Positions 1-8,807 of a stretch of DNA of 40,280 nucleotides are shown here, in pieces. This DNA comes from Phenylobacterium sp. (GTDB taxonomy: Bacteria; Pseudomonadota; Alphaproteobacteria; Caulobacterales; Caulobacteraceae), in contig NZ_JANINU010000105.1 in NCBI RefSeq assembly GCF_024508875.1, forward strand, positions 1 through 40,280. The letters run 5' to 3'. The position numbers and the translations under genes were made by a program. A model generated the notes under the pieces. It did no database searches, was not told the DNA's origin, and saw nothing but the letters and a program-made list of their open reading frames with translations. The stretch's first letter is position 1. Every line of letters starts with the position of its first letter.

Positions 1-1141
1 CCAGGGTCAGGCGGGCGATGTCGCCGCCCACCCGGGCCACCAGGGTGTTCAGGGCCCCCTCCAGCTCGCGCACGCTGTCGGTGAAGCGGTCGGCCAGGAA
101 CTGCAGGACTTCGGGCCGGGCGGCGGGCACGAAGCCGCCAGCCTGGGCCAGGGTGTTCAGCTTGCGCTCCAGGATGCCCAGCCGCAGGTGGCGGTCGGCC
201 GGCTCGATGCCGCAGACGAGGCCCGCCTGCAGGTGCGAACGCAGGCGCGGCTCCATCTCGCTGAGCTCGGTGGGCGAGCGGTCTGCAGTCAGCACCACGC
301 GGCGGCCGTCCTCGACCAGGGCGATGAGCGTGTGGAACAGCTCTTCCTGGGTCTGGGTCTTGCCGGCCACGAAGTGGACGTCGTCGATCAGCAGCAGGTC
401 GGCGTTGCGCAGCTCTTCCTTGAAGGCGGCGGTCTGTCGGGTCTGCAGGGCGTTGACGAAGGTGGAGGTGAACCGCTCGGCCGAGAGATACACCACCCGC
501 TTCCCATTGCCCGTGCGCATGGCCTCCCAGGCCAGGGCGTTCAGCAGGTGGGTCTTCCCAAAGCCGTAGGGACCGTGGAAGACCACCGGGTTGAAGTGGC
601 CGTCCGCCCACGAGGCCACCCGGCGGGCGACGGCGAAGGCGAACTCGTTCGCCGGCCCCGCCACGAAGTTCTCGAACGAGTATCGCTCCTGGAGGCCCTG
701 GAGGCGTCCCTGGCGGGCGGTGACGGGCGCGGCGGCCTCCACCTCTATCTCGAACACTTCGGCCGTCTGGGCGGCCGCCTGGGCCGCGCCGAGCGGCGCG
801 GGCGCGCTCACCACCGGGCCGTTGGCGGCGACCGGCCGCGTGGTCATCGAGGCGGCCTCGACCTCCATGCGCGACTTCAGGTCCAGGCGCCGACCCAGCG
901 GGTCGTTCTGCGCCCAGAGTTCGCCGATCCGGCGCCAGGCGTTGTGGCGGATCCAGTCGCGCGCGACACCGGTCGCAGCGACCACGCACACCTCGTCCCC
1001 GGACTCGCGCAGCGCCGCCTGGCCCAGCCAGGAGCCGAATGTCGCGTCACCCAGCTCGCGCTTCAGAACCTGGCAGGTCTTGCTCCACACGGCCATTGCC
1101 GGCGCGCTTGCCATAGCTCCCGCAGCCCCCCCGCTTGTCAT
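1..1141 (-). CDS. dnaA: Chromosomal replication initiator DnaA (3' end outside window)
   Basis: DnaA is the AAA+ ATPase that binds DnaA boxes and melts the replication origin. The visible 380 residues cover domain I (SKTCQVLKRELGDATFGSWL), a linker rich in Ala, and most of the ATPase domain. Walker A is GPYGFGKTHLL with Lys near residue 196, Walker B is LLLIDDVHF near 250, and the sensor-II helix SVRELEGAL is present. Domain IV, the DNA-binding part, lies beyond base 1. I chose the ATG at 1141 because it is the first ATG after an in-frame TGA and gives the N-terminal extension seen in Caulobacter DnaA. In-frame ATGs at 1114 and 1096 are alternatives, and 1114 has a GGGAG just upstream. The long leader and GANTC sites upstream suggest cell-cycle control. 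Confidence 0.97.
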   Translation of the reverse strand, partial: MTSGGAAGAMASAPAMAVWSKTCQVLKRELGDATFGSWLGQAALRESGDEVCVVAATGVARDWIRHNAWRRIGELWAQNDPLGRRLDLKSRMEVEAASMTTRPVAANGPVVSAPAPLGAAQAAAQTAEVFEIEVEAAAPVTARQGRLQGLQERYSFENFVAGPANEFAFAVARRVASWADGHFNPVVFHGPYGFGKTHLLNALAWEAMRTGNGKRVVYLSAERFTSTFVNALQTRQTAAFKEELRNADLLLIDDVHFVAGKTQTQEELFHTLIALVEDGRRVVLTADRSPTELSEMEPRLRSHLQAGLVCGIEPADRHLRLGILERKLNTLAQAGGFVPAARPEVLQFLADRFTDSVRELEGALNTLVARVGGDIARLTL

Positions 1142-1302
1142 CCCTCAAACCCCATAGAACCAAACAAGGACAAGCCAGGGCCCCGAACCCCCCGACAGAC
1201 GCGATTACTCAATGCAAACAGGTTCTTGTTCGCCGAACACATGTGGTCCGCCGCCGTCCCGGTTTCGGCCGGGATCAAGTCAAAGACGCCTGTAAGACCC
1301 CC

Positions 1303-1340
1303 GACACTAATGAGGGCCCCTAGGGGGTCAACGGTGATTC
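1303..1340 (-). promoter_or_regulatory. Possible dnaA promoter with adjacent GANTC site
   Basis: On the minus strand GAATC (1340-1336) lies four bases upstream of a -35-like TTGACC (1331-1326). A poor -10 candidate (AGTGTC, 1308-1303) follows after 17 bases. A second GANTC site is at 1368-1372. In Caulobacter the dnaA promoter is known to carry GANTC sites whose full methylation favours transcription, which supports the assignment. The -10 is weak, so the exact promoter is uncertain. Confidence 0.4.
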
Positions 1341-1473
1341 TTTTCGCCGTCGAGACTTATTTCTGTTGACTCGGCAGGGAGCCTTTTCAGTCCAAGGGAA
1401 AGGCCAAAAACCGAGTGCGGAGACTGAGCAAATCGGTCGCAGGGGGCGCATCCGAAAGCCCAATTCCACGCAC

Positions 1474-1502
1474 AAAAAAGCAGCGCCCGAGAGGGCGCCG
1501 CT
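1474..1502 (-). terminator. Intrinsic terminator of rpsT
   Basis: Read on the minus strand, a 10-bp stem with one G-U pair (AGCGGCGCCC, loop TCTC, GGGCGCTGCT; 1502-1479) runs directly into six T residues (1479-1474). It lies about 90 bases past the rpsT stop. This is a textbook factor-independent terminator and separates rpsT from dnaA. Confidence 0.88.
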
Positions 1503-1590
1503 GATCAGAATTCCTAGAGGCTAACGAGGGTAAATCCGCCCTCTACGGCAAAGCTCGAAGCGGAGGCGCCGGGCGCCTCCACGCGGGGCC

Positions 1591-1860
1591 TTAGGCCGCC
1601 GACATCTTCTTGAGCTGGGCGGACAGGCGCGAGACCTTCCGCGAGCCGGTGTTCTTGTGCACGACGCCCTTGCCGACCGCGCGCATCAGCTCCGACTGGG
1701 CTTCCACGAAGGCGGCCTTGGCGGCGCCGGCGTCGCCCGAGGCCACGGCCTCTTCGAACTTGCGCAGGAAGGTGCGAACGCGCGACCGGCGGGCGGTGTT
1801 CACTTCGGTGCGGCGGGCGATCTTGCGGACCGCCTTCTTGGCGCCGGGCGTATTGGCCAT
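1591..1860 (-). CDS. rpsT: 30S ribosomal protein S20 (bS20)
   Basis: Small ribosomal subunit protein that binds 16S rRNA. The 89 residues start [13 protein letters not shown] and are Lys/Arg/Ala-rich with long helices, which is the full usual length. The motif [18 protein letters not shown] near the C-terminus is typical of S20. A TGAGAG sequence lies about 10 bases before the ATG. It has its own promoter (1927-1955) and terminator (1474-1502), so it is probably a single-gene transcript between dnaA and the crotonase gene. Confidence 0.97.
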   Translation of the reverse strand: MANTPGAKKAVRKIARRTEVNTARRSRVRTFLRKFEEAVASGDAGAAKAAFVEAQSELMRAVGKGVVHKNTGSRKVSRLSAQLKKMSAA

Positions 1861-1926
1861 TCGATTGAGCTCTCAATAAACGGATAGCGCGCCCGGTTTG
1901 GCCGGACGGGCGAAATTGGAGGCGCG

Positions 1927-1955
1927 GATATACTGAAACCGGCCGGGCGGGTCAA
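1927..1955 (-). promoter_or_regulatory. Sigma-70-type promoter of rpsT
   Basis: TTGACC (1955-1950), a 17-base spacer, then TATATC (1932-1927) on the minus strand. Transcription would start near 1920, about 60 bases before the rpsT ATG. The spacing is ideal and the gene downstream is expected to be strongly expressed. Confidence 0.72.
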
Positions 1956-1996
1956 TGCCGTCCGGCGCGACTCTATGCACCGCGCTGGCCTGAGGT

Positions 1997-2776
1997 TCAG
2001 CTTCCCTTGAAGTCCGGCTTCCGCTTCTCGACGAAGGCGGCCATCCCTTCCTTCTGGTCGTCGAAGGCGAACAGGGAGTGGAACAGGCGCCGCTCCACCG
2101 CCACGCCGGTGCTAAGCGTCGTTTCGAAGGCGGTGTTCACCAGCTCCTTGTTCATCATGACGGCCAACGGCGACTGACCGGCGATCTTGCTCGCGGCCGC
2201 CAGGGCCTCGTCCAGCAGCTTGCCGGCCGGCACGACGCGCGAGACCAGGCCCGCCCGCTCGGCCTCGGCGGCGTCCATCATCCGGGCGGTCAGCACCATG
2301 TCCATGGCCTTGGCCTTGCCAACCGCGCGCGGCAGGCGCTGGGTGCCGCCGATCCCCGGCATGACGCCCAGGTTGATCTCGGGCTGGCCGAACTTCGCGG
2401 TTTCGGCGGCGATGATGAAGTCGCAGAGCATCGCCAGCTCGCAGCCGCCGCCCAGGGCGTAGCCCGCCACCGCGGCGATGATCGGCTTCCTGAACTGTTC
2501 GACCCGGCGGCCCGCCTGGCCGAAGAAGTCGGCGGCGAACATCTGGGCGTAGGACTTGTCGGACATCTCCTTGATGTCGGCGCCCGCAGCGAAGGCCCGG
2601 TCCGAACCCGTGAGCACCACGCAGCGCACGCCCGTGTCGGCCTCGGCCGCCTGCAGCGCCTGGCCCAGTTCGCCGAGAAGCTGGCTGTTCAGCGCGTTCA
2701 GCGCCTCGGGCCGGTTCAGGCGGATCAGTGTCACGCCGGCGGCCGGCGTCTCAACGATCAGGGTCTCGTAGCTCAT
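1997..2776 (-). CDS. Enoyl-CoA hydratase (crotonase family)
   Basis: Hydrates trans-2-enoyl-CoA to 3-hydroxyacyl-CoA in fatty-acid beta-oxidation. The protein is 259 residues from MSYETLIVE, the usual length for mitochondrial-type short-chain hydratases. The oxyanion-hole segment ([13 protein letters not shown]) and both catalytic-Glu segments (GGGCELAM and [18 protein letters not shown]) are intact. An upstream in-frame extension of 30 residues looks non-coding in composition, and GAGAG precedes the ATG at 2776, so I take the shorter form. It is 31 bases downstream of the TraB/GumN gene in the same direction. The same gene sits between dnaA/rpsT and mutM in Caulobacter. Confidence 0.93.
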   Translation of the reverse strand: MSYETLIVETPAAGVTLIRLNRPEALNALNSQLLGELGQALQAAEADTGVRCVVLTGSDRAFAAGADIKEMSDKSYAQMFAADFFGQAGRRVEQFRKPIIAAVAGYALGGGCELAMLCDFIIAAETAKFGQPEINLGVMPGIGGTQRLPRAVGKAKAMDMVLTARMMDAAEAERAGLVSRVVPAGKLLDEALAAASKIAGQSPLAVMMNKELVNTAFETTLSTGVAVERRLFHSLFAFDDQKEGMAAFVEKRKPDFKGS

Positions 2777-2807
2777 GGGGCGCTCTCTCGCTTCGGTGCG
2801 GAGCCGC

Positions 2808-3680
2808 TTAAGGCCCTGTGACCGAATAGCCAAGCGCGCGCAGGCGGGAGGGCAGGCCGCCTTCACCTATCAAGTGGCCGACGCCGACCACCACCACGGT
2901 CCGACCCTTGCCCTTGAGGCGGGTCTCCAGCCGGCCGATCCAGCGCGCGTTGCGATCGGTCACCAGGCGCTTGAAGAGGGCGGGCGAGGCCTTGCGCATG
3001 GGTTCGAGCGCCTCATCGTCCAAGACGCGCGTGTCGCCGGCCATCCAGGCCCGGACGAGCTTGCCGTAGGCGTCCGGGTCTTCGGCCAGCTCCCGCACGG
3101 TCTGGTTCAGCGAGGCGATCTGTTCGTCCAGCGGCGAGTTGTCGAAGAGGCCGAGCTGTTCGGCCGGCGTCTCGAACGCGGCGCGCTTCACCCGGGACGG
3201 CGTCGCGCCTTCCACGGACTTCTCCACGCCATTGTCGGTGTCGGCGCCGGCGGCCCGATACGAGGCGGCGGCGATCGCCACCTCGGCCAGCCAGGGCTCC
3301 AGGCGGTCCAGGGTCGCCTTGTCGACCCCTAGCTCCTCGGCCGCCCGGAGCAGCAACTCGGCGTCCTTCGGCGTCAGCAGGGCGAACAGCGACTTGCCCG
3401 GCGGGAGCACGCCCGTGGTCGCGGCGAGCCGGGCGATCTCCTGCTCGGCGACCGGCCCGGGCGGCAGTTCGAACCAAAGATCGTCGGCCTGCTTGAGCGC
3501 GGCGTCCAGCGTCGGCGGGCTCCAGGCCAGCCCTGGGGGCAGCACGTGGATCGAGCCGAAGAGGACCATCTCGGAGTCGGCGTCACGGACCACCCAAACG
3601 GGCGGAGCCGCCCTTGCCGGCGACGGGGCGGCGGGCAGCGCGAGGACAAGGGCGGCCAGCAGGCCCGCGAGGATACGCAT
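2808..3680 (-). CDS. TraB/GumN-family secreted protein
   Basis: Belongs to the TraB/GumN (PrgY/Tiki-like) family, whose members are putative metalloproteases; the bacterial substrate is unknown. The N-terminus ([25 protein letters not shown]) is a clear signal peptide. The family signatures are present: the GSIH motif after the first strand, an ELPPG segment, and the C-terminal [23 protein letters not shown]. The ATG at 3680 overlaps the mutM stop as TGATG, which indicates translational coupling. A GTG twelve bases upstream is in frame but less attractive. Length is about 290 residues, normal for the family. The link with mutM is probably only transcriptional. Confidence 0.87.
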   Translation of the reverse strand: MRILAGLLAALVLALPAAPSPARAAPPVWVVRDADSEMVLFGSIHVLPPGLAWSPPTLDAALKQADDLWFELPPGPVAEQEIARLAATTGVLPPGKSLFALLTPKDAELLLRAAEELGVDKATLDRLEPWLAEVAIAAASYRAAGADTDNGVEKSVEGATPSRVKRAAFETPAEQLGLFDNSPLDEQIASLNQTVRELAEDPDAYGKLVRAWMAGDTRVLDDEALEPMRKASPALFKRLVTDRNARWIGRLETRLKGKGRTVVVVGVGHLIGEGGLPSRLRALGYSVTGP

Positions 3681-4543
3681 CAGGTTTGGCACACCGGACA
3701 GAAGAAGGTGGAGCGGCCGGCCTGGACCTGACGGTCGATCACGCCGGGGCAGCCGGGATTGCAGCAGGGCTGGCCCTCGCGGTCGTAGGTCCGGAACCGG
3801 TGCTGAAAATAACCCAGCGCGCCGTCCGCCTGGGCGAAGTCACGCAACGTGGAGCCGCCGGCGGCGATGGCCTCCTGCAGCACGGCCTTGATCTCGGGGA
3901 CCAGCCTGCCGAGCCGCGCCGCGCTGATCCCGCCGGCCGGCCGGAACGGGGAGATCTTGGCGCGGTTCAGCGCCTCGCAGACGTAGATGTTGCCGAGGCC
4001 GGCGACGATCTTCTGATCGAGCAGCAGGGTTTTCGGCCCCTGCTTGCGGCCGGCGAAGGCCTCCTTGAGGCGGCGGGCGTCGAAGGCGTCGGACAGCGGC
4101 TCGGGGCCCAGCCCGGCGAACCACGGGTGCAGGGGCAGGGTCGCGGTGTTGACCAGCGCCATGTAGCCGAACCGCCGCGGGTCGTAATAGGTCACCCGCG
4201 CGCCGGCCTCGGTCTCGAACACGATGTGGGCGTGCTTGGGATCCGGATCCGGCGCGTAGTGGAAGCGGCCCGGCCGTTCGTCGCCCTCGGGACGGGCGAT
4301 CTCGAAGCGGCCGCTCATGCCGAGGTGCATGACCAGCGTGTCCTCGCGATCCAGGCGCGCGAGGAGGTATTTCGCTCGCCGTTCCAGCTTCTGGATCGTG
4401 GCGCCGGTTAGGATCTGGACGAAGTTCGGGGGCAGCGGAAAGCGCAGGTCGGGCCGGCGGGCTTCCACGCGGGCGAGGCGGTGGCCCTCCAGCACGGGCG
4501 CCAGGCCGCCCCGCACCGTCTCGACTTCCGGCAACTCAGGCAT
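3680..4543 (-). CDS. mutM: Formamidopyrimidine-DNA glycosylase (Fpg/MutM)
   Basis: Base-excision repair enzyme removing 8-oxoguanine and formamidopyrimidines, with AP-lyase activity. The start [14 protein letters not shown] exposes the catalytic Pro and Glu after Met removal. The HLGMSGRF segment and the helix-two-turn-helix region ([20 protein letters not shown]) follow. The C-terminal zinc finger has CCNPGCPG and ends FFCPVCQT. At 287 residues it is full length. A long in-frame upstream extension is rejected because it would overlap ubiE and breaks the required N-terminus. It is transcribed divergently from ubiE across a 130-bp gap. Confidence 0.97.
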   Translation of the reverse strand: MPELPEVETVRGGLAPVLEGHRLARVEARRPDLRFPLPPNFVQILTGATIQKLERRAKYLLARLDREDTLVMHLGMSGRFEIARPEGDERPGRFHYAPDPDPKHAHIVFETEAGARVTYYDPRRFGYMALVNTATLPLHPWFAGLGPEPLSDAFDARRLKEAFAGRKQGPKTLLLDQKIVAGLGNIYVCEALNRAKISPFRPAGGISAARLGRLVPEIKAVLQEAIAAGGSTLRDFAQADGALGYFQHRFRTYDREGQPCCNPGCPGVIDRQVQAGRSTFFCPVCQT

Positions 4544-4673
4544 GGGCGCTGGCTTGGCACGGCATCGCTGGCGCGCCAAGGCCCTTGGCGATCCCGCTTT
4601 CGGAATGGCGAAAGAGAGCTCGAGATCGGACTGCGCCTTTCCGGGCGCACTCCGGGAGGCTAAGAGCAGCGCC

Positions 4674-5432
4674 ATGACGGGACCTTCCGCCACCTTTGGC
4701 TTCCGCGACGTCGACGCCTCCGAGAAGGCCGGGCTCGTGCGCGGCGTCTTCGACCGCGTGGCCAAGCGCTACGACCTGATGAACGACCTGATGAGCGGTG
4801 GCGTGCACCGGCTCTGGAAGGACGCGGTGGCCGCCCGGCTCAATCCGCAGCCCGGAGAGGTGATCGTCGACTGCGCTGGCGGGACCGGCGACATGGCGCG
4901 CCGCTTCTCGAAGATGGCCCGCAAGGTCCAGGAGCGCCGCGGCGGCGAGGACGCCAGGGTCTTCGTGGTCGACTACAACGCCGAGATGATCATGGCGGGC
5001 CGGGAGAAGGGCTCGCTGCCGGAGATGGCGTGGGCGGTTGGCGACGCCCAGCGGCTGCCGCTGCCCGACGCCTGCGCGGACGCCTATGTGATCAGCTTCG
5101 GCATCCGGAACGTCACGGACATCCCCGCGGCCCTGCGCGAGGCGCGGCGGGTGCTGAAGCCGGCCGGCCGCTTCCTCTGCCTGGAGTTCTCGCGTCCGAC
5201 CACCGAGGCGCTGCGGGCGGCCTACGACGCCTATTCCTTCAAGGTGATTCCCGAGATCGGCGCGCGCGTCGCCAACGACCGCGACAGCTATCAGTATCTC
5301 GTCGAGAGCATCCGCCGGTTCCCCGATCAGCGGACGTTCGCCGCGATGATCTCGGACGCCGGGTTCGGCCAGGTCGGCTGGACCAACTTCGCCGGCGGCG
5401 TCGCCGCGCTCCATACCGGCCGGGCGATCTGA
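4674..5432 (+). CDS. ubiE: Demethylmenaquinone/2-methoxybenzoquinol methyltransferase UbiE
   Basis: SAM-dependent C-methyltransferase of ubiquinone biosynthesis. The 252-residue protein has the SAM-binding loop [11 protein letters not shown] (residues 65-75), the family signature [18 protein letters not shown] near the N-terminus, and [33 protein letters not shown], which is characteristic of UbiE/COQ5. A roughly 15-residue insertion ([11 protein letters not shown]) lies after motif I and is common in alphaproteobacteria. AAGAG lies seven bases before the ATG. It is followed five bases later by ubiB, forming a ubiquinone operon. Confidence 0.96.
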   Translation: MTGPSATFGFRDVDASEKAGLVRGVFDRVAKRYDLMNDLMSGGVHRLWKDAVAARLNPQPGEVIVDCAGGTGDMARRFSKMARKVQERRGGEDARVFVVDYNAEMIMAGREKGSLPEMAWAVGDAQRLPLPDACADAYVISFGIRNVTDIPAALREARRVLKPAGRFLCLEFSRPTTEALRAAYDAYSFKVIPEIGARVANDRDSYQYLVESIRRFPDQRTFAAMISDAGFGQVGWTNFAGGVAALHTGRAI

Positions 5433-5437
5433 GGCCG

Positions 5438-6937
5438 ATGTCGTCGCTGGGCGCCTATGTGCGGCTTTTCGGAGCCGGGTGGACGCTGGTCCGCAATGAC
5501 GCCCTGCTGCCGCGCGAACTCGACGCCTACTACTCGCCCATGGTGCGGTTGGCGGCGAATAGCCTGCGCCTGTTCGCGACGCGGCGCAGCGGGCGGCCGG
5601 GCGAGCGGTTGGCCCGCTCGCTGGAAGGCCTCGGGCCCGTGGCGATCAAGCTGGGTCAGCTCCTCTCCACGCGCGGCGATATCTTCGGCCGCCAGTTCGC
5701 CGAGGACATGGGCCATCTGAAGGATCGGCTACCGCCGTTTCCCATGCCCGAGGCGCGGGCGCTGATCGCGCAGGAACTTGGCCGGCCGGCGGACGAGATC
5801 TTCGTGGGGCTCAGCGCGCCCGTCGCCGCCGCGTCCCTGGCCCAGGCGCATGAGGCCGCTCTGCCGGACGGTCGCCGTGTGGCGGTCAAGGTGCTGCGGC
5901 CGGGCATCGAGCGGCGCGTGGCCGCCGACTCGGCGGTGCTGGAGCTGGCGGCGCGGCTGATCGAGCGCATCGCGGCGCCGCTGCGACGCCTGGAGCCGGT
6001 GAAGTTCGCGCAGACGGTGGTGCGCGCCACCGAGCTGGAGCTGGACCTGCGCCTCGAAGCCGCCGGGGCCGACGAGCTGGCCGAGGTGATGGCGCGGGAC
6101 GGCTACATGTCGGCGCCGAAGGTGCTGTGGGAGGGCGTCGGCAAGCGCGTGCTGACCATGGAATGGGCGGACGGCATGCCGCTGTCGGACGAGGCGGCGT
6201 TGAGCCAGCCGGGCCTGGACCGCAAGGCCCTCGCCGACAACCTGACCCGCGCGTTCCTGGCCCAGGCGCTGGACCACGGCGTCTTCCACGCCGACCTGCA
6301 CGAGGGGAACCTGTTCGCCGCCGCGCCGGCGAAGCTGACGGCGGTCGACTTCGGGATCGTGGGGCGGCTGGGTCCCGTTGAGCGGCGCTACCTGGCCGAG
6401 ATCCTGTGGGGCTTCCTGCAGCGCGACTATCCGCGGGTCGCCCAGGTGCATTTCGACGCCGGCTATGTGCCGCGCAAGCACAGTGTGGCGGCGTTCGCCC
6501 AGGCGCTGCGGGCGGTGGGCGAGCCGGTGTTCGGCCAAAAGGCCAACGCGGTGGCCATGAGCCGCGTCCTGACCCAGCTCTTCGAGATCACCGCGCTCTA
6601 CGACATGCACCTGCGGCCCGAGCTGGTGCTGCTGCAGAAGACGATGATGACGGTCGAGGGCGTGGCCCGCCGCATCGATCCCGAGCACGACATCTGGGCC
6701 GCCTCCGAGCCGGTGGTCCGCCGCTGGATCGCCCGCGAACTGTCGCCGGTGAGCCGGGTGAAGCAGTTCGCGGCCGAGGCGGAGACCGCGCTTCGCAACA
6801 TCGCCCGGATGGCGGCCGAGCCGCAGCCGGCCGTGGTGGTGGAGGCTGAGCCGGAGCGGCCCGCCGCGCTGCTCTGGTTCGCGCTGGGCGCCGCCGTGGC
6901 CGGCGCGGCGTTCCTGGCCGGGATGTGGCTGGGGTAG
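5438..6937 (+). CDS. ubiB: Ubiquinone biosynthesis atypical kinase/ATPase UbiB
   Basis: Membrane-associated member of the UbiB/ADCK (ABC1) family needed for ubiquinone synthesis. Of its 499 residues, the KxGQ motif is KLGQLLSTR (71-79), the Ala-rich nucleotide loop is VAAASLAQAH (129-138), the invariant Lys is K151 in VAVKVL, and the catalytic segments are HADLHEGN (284-291) and VDFGIVG (303-309). The C-terminus has a hydrophobic segment (about 476-498), matching the family's membrane anchor. The start at 5438 is five bases after the ubiE stop, so the two are co-transcribed. It ends eight bases from the convergent lipoprotein gene. Confidence 0.96.
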   Translation: MSSLGAYVRLFGAGWTLVRNDALLPRELDAYYSPMVRLAANSLRLFATRRSGRPGERLARSLEGLGPVAIKLGQLLSTRGDIFGRQFAEDMGHLKDRLPPFPMPEARALIAQELGRPADEIFVGLSAPVAAASLAQAHEAALPDGRRVAVKVLRPGIERRVAADSAVLELAARLIERIAAPLRRLEPVKFAQTVVRATELELDLRLEAAGADELAEVMARDGYMSAPKVLWEGVGKRVLTMEWADGMPLSDEAALSQPGLDRKALADNLTRAFLAQALDHGVFHADLHEGNLFAAAPAKLTAVDFGIVGRLGPVERRYLAEILWGFLQRDYPRVAQVHFDAGYVPRKHSVAAFAQALRAVGEPVFGQKANAVAMSRVLTQLFEITALYDMHLRPELVLLQKTMMTVEGVARRIDPEHDIWAASEPVVRRWIARELSPVSRVKQFAAEAETALRNIARMAAEPQPAVVVEAEPERPAALLWFALGAAVAGAAFLAGMWLG

Positions 6938-6944
6938 GGCTTCG

Positions 6945-7502
6945 CTACGCCTCGTCGTCGTCGCGGTTGCGGCGGCTGGCCTGGCGGCGGGCTTCGCGGG
7001 CCTTCTGTTCTTCCCAATAGGCCATGCCCTCGTCGGGCTTGAACATGGTGCGGGGCGCGCCCGCCTTGCTGGCGACGGCGAAGACGTTGCCCTTGGGGTC
7101 GTAGAACAGCCTGTCGCCGTTCTTGCGCGTCAGTGTCAGCGTGCCCTTCGGCGGATGGCTGACGAAGCCGTGGGCCTTGCTGACGAACTCGTCGACGCTG
7201 TCGGCGCCGAAGGCGCGGCCGTTGCGGTCGAAGGCGCGCTGGGCGTTCTGCTGGGCCGAGAACTTGCGGCTGGCCGACCACATCGGCTTGCCGTCGACTT
7301 CCGGAACCGGATCGCGGCGATGATCCTCCCGCCGCGCGCCCTGATCGTCGTCGAAAGACGTTGCAGAAGATGTAGGCGTCTCGTTGGACGCCATTTGGGT
7401 CCCGGCGGCCTGCTTGGGCGCGACGGCCGAAGGGCCGTTGTCGCACGCGCTTAGGGCCAGGGCGGCGCCGGCGAGCAGCAGGACAATCTTCGATTTCAGC
7501 AT
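6945..7502 (-). CDS. Lipoprotein with a pyocin/RNase-toxin-like domain
   Basis: Exported lipoprotein of 185 residues. The lipobox is ALSAC with Cys20; Asp21 follows, which would favour inner-membrane retention by the E. coli rule. Residues 22-70 are a low-complexity linker. Residues 75-165 contain a compact domain with the order AFDRNGRAFGADSVDEFV, then NGDRLFYDPKGNVFAV, then GAPRTMFKPDEGMAYW. That order resembles the C-terminal domain of pyocin-large-subunit-like proteins and some polymorphic-toxin RNases; this is an inference from pattern memory. The usual His in the HFxxHG position is absent (AFDRNG). No immunity gene is adjacent. I chose the ATG at 7502 because GGGGA lies six bases upstream; 7514 is possible. 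Confidence 0.75.
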   Translation of the reverse strand: MLKSKIVLLLAGAALALSACDNGPSAVAPKQAAGTQMASNETPTSSATSFDDDQGARREDHRRDPVPEVDGKPMWSASRKFSAQQNAQRAFDRNGRAFGADSVDEFVSKAHGFVSHPPKGTLTLTRKNGDRLFYDPKGNVFAVASKAGAPRTMFKPDEGMAYWEEQKAREARRQASRRNRDDDEA

Positions 7503-7558
7503 CTCGGTCCCCATCCTATGGTCGAGATGGAACAAAGAAAGAACACAAGCTCGGGCGT

Positions 7559-7587
7559 TTGTCGAGTCTCTCCGGATGACCTACATC
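7559..7587 (+). promoter_or_regulatory. Candidate coaBC promoter containing a GANTC site
   Basis: TTGTCG (7559-7564), a 17-base spacer, and TACATC (7582-7587) lie 28 bases before the coaBC start. A GAGTC site (7564-7568) overlaps the end of the -35 hexamer, so CcrM methylation could influence it. Both hexamers are moderate matches. Confidence 0.5.
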
Positions 7588-7615
7588 GGAGCCCTCTTTC
7601 ACGGGGTGTCGGGCC

Positions 7616-8806
7616 TTGGCCGAGCAGCGGGTTCTCCTCATCGTCGGCGGCGGGATCGCGGCCTACAAGGCGCTGGAACTGACCCGGCTGCTGCGCAAGG
7701 CGGGGGTGGGCGTGCGGCCGATCCTGACCAAGGCGGGGCACGAGTTCGTCACGCCGCTCAGCCTGTCGGCGCTCAGCGAGGACAAGGTCTATTCCGAGCT
7801 GTTCAGTCTCACCGACGAGGCCGAGATGGGGCACATCGAGCTGTCGCGCTCGGCCGACCTGGTCGTGGTGGCGCCGGCGACGGCGGACCTGATGGCGAAG
7901 GCGGCGAACGGCCACGCGAACGACCTGGCCTCGACCACGATCCTCGCCACCGACAAGCCGGTGCTGATGGCTCCGGCGATGAACGTGCGCATGTGGGAGC
8001 ACGCGGCGACCCGGCGGAACGTCGAGACCCTCAAGGCCGACGGGGTGCTGTTCGTGGGGCCGGACGAGGGGGCCATGGCCTGCGGCGAGTTCGGGCCGGG
8101 CCGGATGGCCGAGCCGCCGGCGATCCTGGAGGCGATCCTGAACGCGCTGTCGGGCGCAGCGGCGCGGCCGCTCGCGGGCAAGCGCGCGATCGTAACCGCC
8201 GGCCCGACCGCCGAGCCAATCGACCCGGTGCGCTATCTCTCGAACCGCTCGTCGGGCAAGCAGGGCTACGCCATCGCCTCGGCCCTCGCGGCGCTGGGCG
8301 CCGAGGTGACGCTGGTCAGCGGCCCGACGGCGCTCTCCGCCCCGCCGGGGGTGAAGCGGGTGAACATCGAGACGGCGCGCGAGATGCTGGCGGCCTGCGA
8401 GGCCGCGCTGCCGGCCGACATCGCGGTCTGCGTCGCCGCCGTGGCCGACTGGCGCCCGGAAACGGTGGGCGGGGGCAAGATCAAGAAGAGCGACGGCGGG
8501 CCGCCGGCCATCGCGCTCGTGGAGAACCCCGACATCCTGGCGACGCTCTCCAAGGCCAAGACGCGGCCGAAGCTGGTGGTCGGCTTCGCCGCCGAGACCA
8601 ACGACGTGGAGGCCTACGCCCAGGCCAAGCTGGCCAAGAAGGGCTGCGACTGGATCGTCGCCAACGACGTCAGCGTCGAAGGGACCATGGGCGGCGACCA
8701 GAACGCCGTCGCCATAGTCTCGGCGGGCGGAATCGAGCGATGGGACCGCATGGCCAAGGGCGAGGTCGCCCGCCGGCTGGCCGCCCGCATCGCCGAGGAA
8801 TTCTAG
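7616..8806 (+). CDS. coaBC: Bifunctional phosphopantothenoylcysteine synthetase/decarboxylase
   Basis: Carries out two steps of coenzyme A synthesis: CoaB couples 4'-phosphopantothenate to cysteine and CoaC decarboxylates the product. The flavin-binding CoaC half (1-185) has [18 protein letters not shown], His73, the PAMNVRMW motif (120-127) and the catalytic Cys156 in [13 protein letters not shown]. The CoaB half begins at about 187 and has [31 protein letters not shown] and KIKK. Length is 396 residues, as expected. The only plausible start is TTG at 7616. dut begins one base after the stop, so the genes are coupled. Confidence 0.95.
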   Translation: MAEQRVLLIVGGGIAAYKALELTRLLRKAGVGVRPILTKAGHEFVTPLSLSALSEDKVYSELFSLTDEAEMGHIELSRSADLVVVAPATADLMAKAANGHANDLASTTILATDKPVLMAPAMNVRMWEHAATRRNVETLKADGVLFVGPDEGAMACGEFGPGRMAEPPAILEAILNALSGAAARPLAGKRAIVTAGPTAEPIDPVRYLSNRSSGKQGYAIASALAALGAEVTLVSGPTALSAPPGVKRVNIETAREMLAACEAALPADIAVCVAAVADWRPETVGGGKIKKSDGGPPAIALVENPDILATLSKAKTRPKLVVGFAAETNDVEAYAQAKLAKKGCDWIVANDVSVEGTMGGDQNAVAIVSAGGIERWDRMAKGEVARRLAARIAEEF

Positions 8807-8807
8807 C

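Larger units (their letters stand above)
1142..1590. other. dnaA-rpsT intergenic region, about 450 bp
   Basis: No convincing gene lies here; short plus-strand reading frames have no ribosome-binding site or recognisable product. The region holds the dnaA upstream sequence with two GANTC sites (1336-1340 and 1368-1372), a TTGACC hexamer and the rpsT terminator. I saw no cluster of DnaA boxes and no AT-rich unwinding region, so I do not call an origin here. Confidence 0.7.

Noticed and set aside
1142..1590. Possible replication origin next to dnaA
   Set aside because: No cluster of DnaA boxes and no AT-rich unwinding stretch was seen; in Caulobacterales the origin lies elsewhere near hemE.
4544..4765. 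N-terminal extension of mutM
   Set aside because: Fpg needs Pro2 and Glu3 at the processed N-terminus, so the protein must start at MPELPEV; the extension also overlaps ubiE.
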